DNA of 64,000 nt, taken from Chryseobacterium arthrosphaerae (GTDB lineage: Bacteria > Bacteroidota > Bacteroidia > Flavobacteriales > Weeksellaceae). Positions 44,891 to 53,613 of this stretch are shown here, piece by piece. The DNA is taken from NCBI RefSeq assembly GCF_001684965.1, contig NZ_MAYG01000012.1, positions 1 to 64,000 of the forward strand. The letters are read 5' to 3'. The position numbers and the translations under genes are program-made. A model generated the notes under the pieces. That model did no database searches and was not told the origin of the DNA. It was given only the letters and a program-made list of their open reading frames with translations. Position 1 is the first letter of the stretch. Every line of letters starts with the position of its first letter.

Positions 44891-45337
44891 ATGAGTTTAG
44901 AAAATACAATTAACGAAGCTATAAAAACAGCGATGAGAGCAAAAGACAAAGTTGCTTTGGACTCTCTTCGTGCTGTAAAATCACAGATATTATTGCTGAA
45001 AACTGAAGCTGTAGGAGCAGAAGTTACAGCAGAACAGGAAATTGCTATTCTTCAGAGAATGGTAAAACAGCGTAAGGATTCTTACGATCAGTTTACTGCA
45101 CAGGGAAGAAATGACCTGGCTGAGGTGGAAGATGCGCAGATGAAAGTCATCGAACAATTCTTACCCAAACAGCTTACTGCAGAAGAGCTGGAAGCAGAAA
45201 TGAAGAATATTATTTCAGAAGCCGGAGCCGAATCTGTCAAAGATTTAGGAAAGGTAATGGGAATTGCTTCAAAAACATTAGCCGGAAAATCAGACGGGAA
45301 AAGTATTTCCGAGATGGCTAAGAAACTGCTTTCATAA
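44891..45337 (+). CDS. GatB/YqeY domain-containing protein
   Basis: 148 aa. MSLENTINEAIKTAMRAKDKVALDSLRAVKSQILLL, RKDSYDQFTAQGRNDLAEVEDAQMKVIEQFLPKQL and KDLGKVMGIASKTLAGKSDGK are YqeY. The domain resembles the tail of GatB but its own role is not known. ATG 44891 is preferred to the upstream in-frame 44852. Last gene of the dcw transcript, before a strong terminator. Confidence 0.92.
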   Translation: MSLENTINEAIKTAMRAKDKVALDSLRAVKSQILLLKTEAVGAEVTAEQEIAILQRMVKQRKDSYDQFTAQGRNDLAEVEDAQMKVIEQFLPKQLTAEELEAEMKNIISEAGAESVKDLGKVMGIASKTLAGKSDGKSISEMAKKLLS

Positions 45338-45411
45338 TGTGATCAGTATGTATCACATTCCATAACTAAGGATATACAACCTTTGCATATCGATTTGATT
45401 AGAAGCCCGGA

Positions 45412-45446
45412 ACTTTTCAGTTCCGGGCTTCGTTTTCTTTGGATAT
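45412..45446 (+). terminator. Strong terminator closing the dcw cluster
   Basis: Perfect 12-bp stem GAAGCCCGGAAC/GTTCCGGGCTTC, loop TTTTCA, then GTTTTC. It lies 75 nt after the yqeY stop. The rest of the 418-bp gap to 45756 holds no recognisable gene. Confidence 0.9.
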
Positions 45447-45703
45447 TAAAGTTTGTTATTCAGCTTTAATTAAAAACTGAAAAAGAAATTAACTACTACC
45501 TGTTTCAGACAGTACTTAAGAGGTTGATTGCTTGAGGGAAAGCCTTAAATGTTTTTTTCATGGTCGTCTGTTTTTCAGAATCATTTCAAATTTAATAATA
45601 ATATTTCATTATACCTAATTTTAATTCACATTTTTATGAATATTATTGCGGTATTAACATTGGGTTAATTTTATATGCCTAATCCATTGATAGTTATTAT
45701 ATA

Positions 45704-45734
45704 TTGATCAAACGTAAAGAAATGCTTAACTTTG
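45704..45734 (+). promoter_or_regulatory. Promoter of the bacilliredoxin gene
   Basis: TTG at 45704-45706, 20-nt spacer, -7 box TAACTTTG at 45727-45734. Leader of about 15-20 nt to ATG 45756. Confidence 0.75.
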
Positions 45735-45755
45735 TACTGATAAAAAACAAAATAT

Positions 45756-46166
45756 ATGTATCCAACAGATTTAGTAATGCCAATGAAGGCAGAACTTACA
45801 GATAAAGGTTTCCAGGATTTGACAACGCCTGCTCAGGTAGAAGAGGCTTTAAAGCAGTCCGGTACTACATTATTGGTGATCAATTCCGTATGCGGATGTG
45901 CTGCCGGAGCTGCAAGACCTGGCGTAGTATACTCTTTGACAGGAGATAAAAAACCTGATCATTTAACTACTGTTTTTGCAGGATTTGATACTGAAGCAGT
46001 AGTAGAAGCAAGAAAACACCTTGCTCCTTTCCCGCCAAGCTCTCCATGTGTAGCGCTTTTCAAAGATGGTGAATTGGTTCACATGCTGGAAAGACATCAC
46101 ATTGAAGGAAACCCTGCAGGAGCTATTGCTGCCAACCTTCAGGCTGCTTATGACGAGTATTGCTAA
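45756..46166 (+). CDS. BrxA/BrxB-family bacilliredoxin (YphP/YqiW)
   Basis: 136 aa. MYPTDLVMPMKAELTDKGFQDL start and the CxC active site INSVCGCAAGAARPG (C46, C48), PFPPSSPCVALFKDGELVHMLERHHIEG. In Firmicutes these reverse bacillithiolation; Bacteroidota members may do the same if bacillithiol is made here (not shown in this window). Single gene with its own promoter and terminator. Confidence 0.93.
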   Translation: MYPTDLVMPMKAELTDKGFQDLTTPAQVEEALKQSGTTLLVINSVCGCAAGAARPGVVYSLTGDKKPDHLTTVFAGFDTEAVVEARKHLAPFPPSSPCVALFKDGELVHMLERHHIEGNPAGAIAANLQAAYDEYC

Positions 46167-46189
46167 TAAACAATATCTTAAATATCAGA

Positions 46190-46217
46190 CCGTTACATAT
46201 TTTGTAACGGTTTTTTT
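46190..46217 (+). terminator. Terminator of the bacilliredoxin gene
   Basis: Stem CCGTTAC/GTAACGG, 7-nt loop, then seven T. Confidence 0.88.
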
Positions 46218-46271
46218 ATTTAATACCGTAAAAAATTCTCAGAAAATTCAAATATCATTATATTTGTTGGA

Positions 46272-47789
46272 ATGGCAACCAAGGCACTTTTCAATACAGT
46301 AGTCAACTGGTTCATCCGTCAAAGGATAGACCAGATCCAGAATTTCATGGACCATCCCATTGAGACGCAGAAAGGTATATTGTTTTCCCAGCTGTTTCAT
46401 GCGGAAGATACCGAATACGGTAAACTCTACGGATTCAATTCTATTTCAAGCTATCAGGATTTTAAAAATAAAGTCCCTATTGTGACCTATGAAGATTTTG
46501 AACCTTATATCGAAAAGGCAAGACAAGGGCAAAAAGACGTAAGCTGGCCGGGCTATATCAAGCATTTTGCAAAATCTTCCGGGACAACAAATGCCAAGAG
46601 CAAATTTATTCCTATTTCTACAGAAAGCCTGGAATATTGCCATATGAAAGCCGGAAAAGATATGGTGTCTATTTACGCCAACAATCATCCTGAGAATCAG
46701 CTCTTCAATTATAAAAATTTACGTTTGGGAGGAAGCTCCGAACTGTATGCAGATTTTAACACAAAATTTGGCGATTTATCAGCTATTTTAATCGATAATC
46801 TTCCGTTTTGGGTAGAAATCACTACCACTCCCAGCAAAAAAGTTTCTTTGATGGGAGAATGGGAAAGCAAACTGAGAGCTATTACTTCTGAAGTAAAAAA
46901 TGAAGATGTCGGAAGTATCCTGGGCGTTCCCAGCTGGATGATGGTTCTTCTACAAAGAGTCCTGAAGGAAACCAACGTAACTAATGTTTCTGAGCTATGG
47001 CCTAATCTTGAGGTGTTTTTTCACGGCGGAATCAGCTTCAAGCCCTACAGGGAACAATACAGGCAGATCATCGGAAAAAACATCAATTACTACGAAATTT
47101 ACAATGCTTCTGAGGGCTTCTTTGGGATACAGGACAGATCCGACAGCGATGAAATGCTTCTGATGCTGGATTACGGAATTTTCTATGAATTTATTCCCAT
47201 GGACCAGTTCCATTTTTCCAATCCGAAAGTCGTAAGCCTGGAGGATGTGGAAGTTGGAAAAAACTATGCTATGGTTATTACCACCAATGGAGGCCTATGG
47301 AGGTATCTGATTGGCGACACAGTCGTATTTACTTCAACCAATCCGTTCAGAATAAAAATAACGGGCAGGACCAAGCATTATATTAATGCTTTTGGTGAAG
47401 AGCTGATGATTACTAATGTAGAATCTGCATTATCTAAAGCATGTGAGGTTACAGGCGCCCAGATTACAGATTTCACAGGAGCTCCTGTTTTTATGAAGGA
47501 AAACGAAGGTGGTGCCCATGAATGGATTTTTGAATTCAGTCAGTATCCTGATGATCTGGATCGTTTTACCGATGCTTTCGATGAGCATTTAAAGAAAATA
47601 AATTCAGATTATGAAGCCAAAAGATACAACAATATGACACTCAGAAGACCGATCGTTCATATTGCTAAAGATAATTTATTCTACAACTGGCTGGAATCCA
47701 AAGGTAAACTGGGAGGTCAGAACAAAGTTCCGAGACTGAGCAATGACAGGGAATATATTGATCCTTTGCTGGAACTCAACCGAAGGTAA
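46272..47789 (+). CDS. GH3 auxin-responsive-promoter-family protein
   Basis: 505 aa. HFAKSSGTTNAKSKFIPIS is the adenylate-forming P-loop. NYYEIYNASEGFFGIQDR, TTNGGLWRYLIGDTV and GRTKHYINAFGEELMITNVE are GH3 motifs. GH3 proteins are ANL-type acyl-amido synthetases, in plants conjugating amino acids to auxins; the bacterial substrate is not known. Full length; starts 6 nt after a T/A-rich stretch without a clear Shine-Dalgarno. Confidence 0.9.
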   Translation: MATKALFNTVVNWFIRQRIDQIQNFMDHPIETQKGILFSQLFHAEDTEYGKLYGFNSISSYQDFKNKVPIVTYEDFEPYIEKARQGQKDVSWPGYIKHFAKSSGTTNAKSKFIPISTESLEYCHMKAGKDMVSIYANNHPENQLFNYKNLRLGGSSELYADFNTKFGDLSAILIDNLPFWVEITTTPSKKVSLMGEWESKLRAITSEVKNEDVGSILGVPSWMMVLLQRVLKETNVTNVSELWPNLEVFFHGGISFKPYREQYRQIIGKNINYYEIYNASEGFFGIQDRSDSDEMLLMLDYGIFYEFIPMDQFHFSNPKVVSLEDVEVGKNYAMVITTNGGLWRYLIGDTVVFTSTNPFRIKITGRTKHYINAFGEELMITNVESALSKACEVTGAQITDFTGAPVFMKENEGGAHEWIFEFSQYPDDLDRFTDAFDEHLKKINSDYEAKRYNNMTLRRPIVHIAKDNLFYNWLESKGKLGGQNKVPRLSNDREYIDPLLELNRR

Positions 47790-47811
47790 TTACAAGAATT
47801 TTAAACATAAA

Positions 47812-47840
47812 AAACCGCAGCTTAAACTGCGGTTTCCTTT
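47812..47840. terminator. Bidirectional terminator (GH3 / lipoprotein operon)
   Basis: Stem AAACCGCAG/CTGCGGTTT, loop CTTAAA. T-runs on both strands (CCTTTTTT rightward, TTTTTATG leftward). Confidence 0.85.
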
Positions 47841-47841
47841 T

Positions 47842-48285
47842 TTATTTGCTTAAATCCTCTTTTACTTTTTTGGCGGCTTCCTCTACTTTCGAAGCTCCTT
47901 TTCTTGCGGCTTCCTTAGCATCTTTTCCAGCTTCCTGTGCCCCTGTTTTGATATCTTTTCCTACCTTATTGGCTTCGTTTTTGATATCCTGGCCCGCTTT
48001 ATTAAGATCCTGCTTGGTTTTATCTGCTGTAGCATCAATCTTATCTTTGGCTTTCTGAGCGGCATCATCGATCTTATTTCCTGCTTCATCTACTTTTGTT
48101 TTCATATCTTCTTTGGCTTTATTGATCTTGGAAGTGTCAACACCCGAAGAGGTTTCTGTCACGGTAGTAGTTGTAGTGGTGGTTGATCCGTCAGGATTTT
48201 CTACCTGCTCTGTTTTTGTCGTTGATTTTGTGCAGGCAACTGCAAATACAGAAATTGCAATAGCTGCTAAGATTTGTTTTTTCAT
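47842..48285 (-). CDS. Small LEA-like lipoprotein
   Basis: 147 aa. Lipobox FAVAC (Cys18), a Thr/Ser-rich linker including TTTTTTTV, then an Ala/Lys/Asp/Glu-rich stretch with recurring DAAQKAKDKID-type units of about 11 residues. This resembles LEA/YtxH-like helical tails that form amphipathic or coiled structures. Possible roles are envelope stress or desiccation protection; this is inferred from composition only. It is the last gene of a six-gene leftward operon from mutL. Confidence 0.8.
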   Translation of the reverse strand: MKKQILAAIAISVFAVACTKSTTKTEQVENPDGSTTTTTTTVTETSSGVDTSKINKAKEDMKTKVDEAGNKIDDAAQKAKDKIDATADKTKQDLNKAGQDIKNEANKVGKDIKTGAQEAGKDAKEAARKGASKVEEAAKKVKEDLSK

Positions 48286-48315
48286 ATTGTATATTTTTAG
48301 GAATATTTTGATCTG

Positions 48316-48675
48316 TTATGGTTGGGGTTCTTTAGCCACCGGTGTTTCGGCTGCCTTTTGTTTCTTTTCAGCCTCTGTCTTTTTCTTTTCTTCCTCCAGT
48401 TTCGCTTTATTTTCTTTTTCAAGCTCTGCCTTCAGCTTTTTTTCTTCCTCTTCAATCTTTTTAGCCTGTTTTACAGAGTCCAGATACTCTGGCGAAGACA
48501 TTCTTATCTTACGGGCAATATCCACTGAAACAGCCCCGTTTGAGAATGAATCAACAGCCATTGTATCATAATGCATTTTAACCTCCTGCTCTGCTCCAAA
48601 GCCTGGTGACTCTTTCTTGGAACAAGCAATAAACAGGATCATAAAAACAAAAAACGCAGACAGTAAATTTTTCAT
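48316..48675 (-). CDS. Small lipoprotein with charged coiled-coil tail
   Basis: 119 aa. MKNLLSAFFVFMILFIACSKK: lipobox with Cys18. The middle holds MHYDTMAVDSFSNGAVSVDIARKIR, and the last about 50 residues are almost only Lys/Glu/Ala (KIEEEEKKLKAELEKENKAK...), predicted coiled coil. Family not recognised. It lies 4 nt after the stop of the first EEP gene in the operon, so translation is probably coupled. Confidence 0.75.
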   Translation of the reverse strand: MKNLLSAFFVFMILFIACSKKESPGFGAEQEVKMHYDTMAVDSFSNGAVSVDIARKIRMSSPEYLDSVKQAKKIEEEEKKLKAELEKENKAKLEEEKKKTEAEKKQKAAETPVAKEPQP

Positions 48676-48679
48676 GGAA

Positions 48680-49651
48680 CTAATTTAACAGAAATTCTGC
48701 AATTACGGGATAGTGATCCGATAATTTCACAGAATGATCCACTTTATAGCTTAAAGGAATAATTGATTTTGAGGTAAAAATATAATCAATTCTCAAAGGT
48801 ACCTTATAATCATGGAAACTGCTTGCACTCCCCTTTCCTGCAACCAGAAAGGCATCCTGCAGGTCTTTTCCCAGGTTGTAATATTCATAGGAATTGGGCA
48901 CCGAATTAAAATCTCCGGCCAGGATCACAGGATAGGGAGACATATCCACTATTTTGCGGATCTTTTTCACCTGCTCTTCATGTGCCTGAAAAGTAGGCAC
49001 CATATGCGAAAGAAGCGTAGAGATATTTCCCATTCCCAAAGCATCCAGCTTGGTAAACATTGATTTATGAAGACGGAAAGGTTCCAGATATACATTCACA
49101 ATTCTGATGACTTTACCGTTGATATCCACATCTGCAAAGAAGGAATTTCCTCTGGATTTCTCATCAATCAATTCAGCCTGTCTTACAATTTTATGTTTTG
49201 TTTTGAGGATAACGGAAGGATATTTTACCAGATCCTTTTTGATAGCACGGTTGGTATCTTTTTCCTGAACCAGAATAATATCGGCATTCTGTTCTTTGAT
49301 ATAGTCTTTTACCTTATCCCATCCGTAATCGCCATATTTCACATTAAAGGTTAACACTTTGATATCACGTATCGTCTTTGCATTCTCTATTTTGGGAGAA
49401 TAATTGACCCAGCGTCTGATAGGATTGTAGAAGATAAGAGCACCTAAGGCAAAAGCTACAGCTATTTTCTGTTTCTTAAAAACCCAGACCAGTGTAAGAA
49501 GAATATACGTACCCATCAGATAGGGAAAACCAAGAGAAAGAAGATTAAGATTGCCTAAAAGATTAGGCGAAATCCATGCATTTCCCAGGGTGCATAACAG
49601 CAATACGGCAACAGCGATATGTATAAAAAGTAATATCTGGTTCGACTTCAT
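48680..49651 (-). CDS. Endonuclease/exonuclease/phosphatase-family membrane protein (copy 1)
   Basis: 323 aa. About three N-terminal TM segments (residues 5-85), then an EEP hydrolase: LTFNVKYG, ILVQEKDTNR (catalytic Glu), VNVYLEP, VILAGDFNSVPNSYEY and LSDHYPVIAEF (Asp-His). The membrane-anchored type is common in Bacteroidota; substrate (lipid or nucleotide phosphodiester) unknown. It is a paralogue of 49726-50718, about 75 nt upstream in the same operon. A hairpin in the gap may attenuate it. Confidence 0.9.
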   Translation of the reverse strand: MKSNQILLFIHIAVAVLLLCTLGNAWISPNLLGNLNLLSLGFPYLMGTYILLTLVWVFKKQKIAVAFALGALIFYNPIRRWVNYSPKIENAKTIRDIKVLTFNVKYGDYGWDKVKDYIKEQNADIILVQEKDTNRAIKKDLVKYPSVILKTKHKIVRQAELIDEKSRGNSFFADVDINGKVIRIVNVYLEPFRLHKSMFTKLDALGMGNISTLLSHMVPTFQAHEEQVKKIRKIVDMSPYPVILAGDFNSVPNSYEYYNLGKDLQDAFLVAGKGSASSFHDYKVPLRIDYIFTSKSIIPLSYKVDHSVKLSDHYPVIAEFLLN

Positions 49652-49662
49652 GAAAAAACGGT

Positions 49663-49699
49663 CTTGGTACGGATATTTTTTAGCAAAAATCCTACCAAG
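49663..49699 (-). other. Long imperfect hairpin between the two EEP genes
   Basis: CTTGGTACGGATATTTTTTA and AAAAATCCTACCAAG form a stem of about 16 bp with one bulge. On the minus strand it is followed by ACCGTTTTTTC just before the ATG of copy 1. It could be an attenuator or an mRNA-processing site. Confidence 0.55.
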
Positions 49700-49725
49700 C
49701 AGCCAAATTTTAACTAATTTTATGA

Positions 49726-50718
49726 TTATTTATTTCCTGTTGAAAATTTAACAATGACCGGATAATGATCTGAAAGACTGACAGAACGGTCAACTTTGTA
49801 GGAAACCGCACTTAGTGATTTTGAGGAAAAAACATAATCTATCCTGATGGGAAATTTATAATCGTGAAAGCTCGTTGCACTTCCTTTTCCTGCCTCAATA
49901 AAAGCATCTTCAAGCCCATCAGACAGGTGATAATATTCATAGGAATTGGGAACGGAGTTGAAGTCTCCGGCAAGGATAACGGGATATGGAGAATTGTCAA
50001 TAACTTCCCGGATCAAAGCAACCTGAGTCTGGTGTTTTTTAAAAGTAGGAATGAGCGTTTTCACAATATCTTTTACTTTTTGCTCATTGGTATCAGCGTT
50101 TCCGTTAAGCTTTACCATATCTTTTTCAAAATGAAAGGATTGAAGATGGATATTAACGAACCGGTATATTTTACCTTCAATTTCTATATCAGCCTGCAAT
50201 CCCGGAACTTTTACATCTTCATCGTGACTTTCTATGATCTTATGGCTGATGATTTTATATTTAGATAAAATAGTAAGACCAACTCCCGGATTCACTTTTT
50301 CATAACCTTCAAATTTATATGCATCTCCACCATCTTCCTGAAGAAGCATAACATCTGCATTCTGTGATTTCAGAAAGGGAATGGCCCCTCCTACTTTTCC
50401 TCCACCGGATCTGGTATTGAAAGAAACTATTTTTATATCCGCATTTCCTTTTTTATCTGCAGCATAATTAATCCATCTTTTTACAGGGTTCAAAAAAGCC
50501 AGCCCCACAAACATAAAGACAAAAGTTCTTTTTTTCCAGCTGAATACCCAAAAGACCGTCAGTAGGATGTACAGTATCATCAGTATCGGGAAACCCAGGG
50601 ACAGCAGATTAAACCACGGAAAAACCTTAGGCGGAATATAGGCATTCAGTAAAGTCGCCAGCAACAAAAACAGAATTCCAATATGGAGAATCAGAAGTAT
50701 GAGTCGGAAAATCTTCAC
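49726..50718 (-). CDS. Endonuclease/exonuclease/phosphatase-family membrane protein (copy 2)
   Basis: 330 aa with the same layout: N-terminal TM segments, VSFNTRSGGG, MLLQEDGGD, INIHLQSFHF, VILAGDFNSVPNSYEYYHL and LSDHYPVIVKFS. The tandem paralogue is copy 1. Sequence of the catalytic part is close between the two; the membrane parts also align, so it is a recent-looking local duplication. Confidence 0.9.
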   Translation of the reverse strand: MKIFRLILLILHIGILFLLLATLLNAYIPPKVFPWFNLLSLGFPILMILYILLTVFWVFSWKKRTFVFMFVGLAFLNPVKRWINYAADKKGNADIKIVSFNTRSGGGKVGGAIPFLKSQNADVMLLQEDGGDAYKFEGYEKVNPGVGLTILSKYKIISHKIIESHDEDVKVPGLQADIEIEGKIYRFVNIHLQSFHFEKDMVKLNGNADTNEQKVKDIVKTLIPTFKKHQTQVALIREVIDNSPYPVILAGDFNSVPNSYEYYHLSDGLEDAFIEAGKGSATSFHDYKFPIRIDYVFSSKSLSAVSYKVDRSVSLSDHYPVIVKFSTGNK

Positions 50719-50727
50719 AAAATTATT

Positions 50728-51456
50728 TTAATTGAATCTGTAGAGATGCTTTTTCCAAATCCGTGCCAACAGCCAGCCTACCAAAGCTCCTCCTACGTGT
50801 GCCAGGTGAGCAATACCTCCGCCATTCCCGGAAACACCAAGATATACAGAAATTACAACAATAATAGGCAGCAGATATTTGACTTTGATAGGAACCGGAA
50901 TAAACATGATTCCAATTTTTGAATCGGGATATAATGTCGCAAATGCCGCTACAACTCCGAAGATAGCTCCGGAAGCGCCTACCATAGGAATCTGCATGAT
51001 CCCTTTAAGACTTTCTACAAGTTCTTGTTGTCTAAGAATTGAATCTGTATTCCCAGAAAAACGGACTCCTGCACCAGATAAATAGGCATTTACATTGAAG
51101 CCAAGCTCTTGTAATGTATTGGAAATTTGCTGAACCTCCACAAAATTCCATGCATTAAACAGGAAAAAGGCCCCTAAACCACTTGCAAAATAAAGTATCA
51201 GATATTTTTTATCCCCAAGAGTCTGCTCCAGTATAGGACCAAAACTGAATAATGTCATCATATTAAACAGTATATGCACAATACTGCCATGCATAAACAT
51301 ATGAGTAATAATCTGCCACGAGTGGAAATAAGGAGAAAAAGGATAAAACCCGGCAAGATAAGCAATGGCCTGATTCCCCATTAACGATGTGACAATGAAT
51401 ACGATAACATTTATTATAATAATATTTCTTGTGATCGGCGGTATATTGTTAAACAT
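50728..51456 (-). CDS. Rhomboid-family intramembrane serine protease
   Basis: 242 aa, about six TM segments. HILFNMMTL (HxxxN oxyanion motif, His61 region), GASGAIFG with catalytic Ser162, and LAHVGGALVGW with catalytic His220. A loop of about 55 residues (about 100-155) between TM segments is longer than in GlpG. It cleaves membrane proteins within the bilayer; substrates unknown. Five nt from the mutL stop, so it is in the same operon. Confidence 0.93.
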   Translation of the reverse strand: MFNNIPPITRNIIIINVIVFIVTSLMGNQAIAYLAGFYPFSPYFHSWQIITHMFMHGSIVHILFNMMTLFSFGPILEQTLGDKKYLILYFASGLGAFFLFNAWNFVEVQQISNTLQELGFNVNAYLSGAGVRFSGNTDSILRQQELVESLKGIMQIPMVGASGAIFGVVAAFATLYPDSKIGIMFIPVPIKVKYLLPIIVVISVYLGVSGNGGGIAHLAHVGGALVGWLLARIWKKHLYRFN

Positions 51457-51461
51457 AATTT

Positions 51462-53255
51462 TTAAAATTTGTTTTTAAAATCATTAAACGGAACTTCATA
51501 GAAGCACCTTTTCCCATCCGGCAAAAACTCTGGGAAACCTAATGCTGTAAAGTCTTTGATGACCTGTTCCGCATCTTTTTTATAGAGAAAATCAAATCTT
51601 GATTTCGACTGCATTTTATTCCACTGATTGTGGTAATACTGTAAAAATTCTTCTTCTGTTTTATAATCCAGGATCTCAAAGAGGTTCTCCAGAAATTTCA
51701 TGGCCTGGGTTTCTTTCAGTCCTTCAGGAAGGGAATCGATTCTCAATACGCTTTCATGAGCAATTTTCATGTCAAACCCTAATTCCGGAAGATATTTTTT
51801 GAACGAATTGTATTTATTTTTTTCAATTTCATTCATATGATATTCCAGAGAGAAAAGGAGGGCGTGGCTGTTGGCATTTGATTTCCTTGTTGATTTATTG
51901 TTTTCAGAAACCAATAACCTGTGCATTCTACCCAAATCCAGCATCAGGGTTACATCTCCTTTGTTGAACAGCCAATAGCCGTTCGGGAGCCTCATTAAAT
52001 CTTCGTCAAAATCTTCATCTTCAAACAGATTGATCTTTGAAGGCTCTGCCGTAATATTCTGATGGTACATTTCCGTGAGGTTCTGAATTTCTTCCGGATG
52101 TACTACATTTTTTTCCTCAAGGAACGGGTTATAATCCTTATCTACAATGATCTCAGGCATTTTGATAACACCGCTTCCTCCACCGCCGTTCCCTTTACTT
52201 GGAATGGGTTTGTTCATCATTTCATCCAATTCAGGATCTCTGTCGAAATCAAGGCTTGGAGAAACGTTATAAATTCCTAAAGATCTTTTGATCGTTGAGC
52301 GCAGTAACGCAAAAATAAGGTGTTCGTCCTCAAACTTAACCTCTGTCTTCTGCGGATGGATATTTACGTCTATTTTCTCCGGATCAAGCTCCAGGAAAAG
52401 GAAGAAAGAAGGGACATATCCCGGCTGAAGCAGTCCTTCAAAAGCTTCCTGTACTGCTTTATTAAAGTAGGGGCTCTTGAAATACCTTCCGTTGACAAAT
52501 AAAAACTGTTCTCCTCTGGATTTCTTAGCTCCCTCAGGCTTTGCAACAAACCCATGAAGCTTACACCAGATAATATCTTCTTTGATCGGAATCAGAAGCG
52601 GCTGCAATTTTCTTCCGAAAACATCTACAATACGCTGCATCTGGCTTCCTTTTCTCAGCCTGAAAACCGCTTCATCATCATGGAATAACGAAAACTCCAG
52701 ATTCTCGTGAGCGAGGGCAACACGCTGAAATTCATCAATGACATGTCTGAATTCGATATTATTGTTTTTCAGAAATTTTCTTCTTGCCGGAACGTTATAG
52801 AACAGGTTTTTCACTAAAAAGTTGGATCCGTCTGCTGTCTGAACCGGATCCTGGAACTGGAAAACTCCACCTTCGATATAGATATTGGTCCCAATGGAAG
52901 CGTCATTCTGTTTTGTTCTCAGCTCAACCTGGGAAACAGCAGCAATAGAAGCTAAGGCCTCCCCACGAAATCCTTTTGTTGCAATCTTAAAGATATCTTC
53001 CGTTCCTTTGATTTTGGAGGTCGCATGTCTTTCAAATGCCATCCGGGCATCTGTTTCAGACATTCCTTTTCCGTCATCCACGACCTGGATTAGATTTTTT
53101 CCGGCATCCCTGATGATCAATTCAATTTTCGTTGCCTCTGCATCTATAGCATTTTCCAAAAGTTCCTTCACGATGGATGCAGGCCTCTGCACCACCTCTC
53201 CCGCTGCAATTTGGTTGGCTACATGATCCGGTAAAAGCTGAATAATATCTGACAT
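51462..53255 (-). CDS. mutL: DNA mismatch repair protein MutL with degenerate endonuclease motif
   Basis: 597 aa. N-terminal GHKL ATPase: MSDIIQLLPDHVANQIAAGEVV, ELLENAIDAEATKIEL, VVDDGKGM and TKGFRGEALASIAAVS, followed by the DNA-binding domain. The C-terminal dimerisation domain is present, but the usual DQHAxxERxxYE motif reads DLGRMHRLLVSE (about residues 439-450) and the CPHGRP site reads PDGKRCF. So this MutL probably lacks metal-dependent nicking. Start ATG 53255 instead of 53270 gives the standard N-terminus. Confidence 0.95.
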   Translation of the reverse strand: MSDIIQLLPDHVANQIAAGEVVQRPASIVKELLENAIDAEATKIELIIRDAGKNLIQVVDDGKGMSETDARMAFERHATSKIKGTEDIFKIATKGFRGEALASIAAVSQVELRTKQNDASIGTNIYIEGGVFQFQDPVQTADGSNFLVKNLFYNVPARRKFLKNNNIEFRHVIDEFQRVALAHENLEFSLFHDDEAVFRLRKGSQMQRIVDVFGRKLQPLLIPIKEDIIWCKLHGFVAKPEGAKKSRGEQFLFVNGRYFKSPYFNKAVQEAFEGLLQPGYVPSFFLFLELDPEKIDVNIHPQKTEVKFEDEHLIFALLRSTIKRSLGIYNVSPSLDFDRDPELDEMMNKPIPSKGNGGGGSGVIKMPEIIVDKDYNPFLEEKNVVHPEEIQNLTEMYHQNITAEPSKINLFEDEDFDEDLMRLPNGYWLFNKGDVTLMLDLGRMHRLLVSENNKSTRKSNANSHALLFSLEYHMNEIEKNKYNSFKKYLPELGFDMKIAHESVLRIDSLPEGLKETQAMKFLENLFEILDYKTEEEFLQYYHNQWNKMQSKSRFDFLYKKDAEQVIKDFTALGFPEFLPDGKRCFYEVPFNDFKNKF

Positions 53256-53535
53256 AAAAACGTAAATCAACTTACAAAAATAGTCAATGAAAACGGGAAT
53301 TAAAATACTAAAACCGTGATTTAATATTTAATTATCAACATTTTTACCTATTTATCCCCAACCGGTTTTTTTATTGTTTGTAACGAAGGACTTTAGCAAG
53401 GTCCGTTATTTAATTCAGAAAATACGGTTTAAGGATCAGGTTCAAAGTTGAAGAATGATGACTTCCTTCCTTTAGAAACCTATTTGTCTTGAGTACTATG
53501 CACACAAATCTGTATTGATCATAAAACCATTAAAA

Positions 53536-53568
53536 ACACCCCCAATTTTATTATAAAATAAGGGGTGT
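53536..53568 (-). terminator. Terminator of the YoaK-like gene
   Basis: Long stem ACACCCC/GGGGTGT continued by AT pairs around a TTAT core; on the minus strand followed by TTTTTAATGG. The remaining DNA between 53256 and 53613 holds no recognisable gene. Confidence 0.85.
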
Positions 53569-53613
53569 AACAGCTAGTTTATACAAAAAAAATTAATAGT
53601 GATATATCTATTT

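Noticed and set aside
45447..45703. Gene in the 418-bp gap after the dcw terminator
   Set aside because: No open frame with coding signal; only AT-rich DNA before the bacilliredoxin promoter.
48113..48571. 152-aa open reading frame opposite the lipoprotein genes
   Set aside because: It is antisense to two Lys/Glu/Thr-rich lipoprotein genes, so the Ser/Phe/Val-rich product is a composition artefact.
53271..53535. Gap between mutL and the YoaK-like gene as a hidden gene
   Set aside because: No open frame with coding character; only an imperfect GGAC/GTCC stem and AT-rich sequence.
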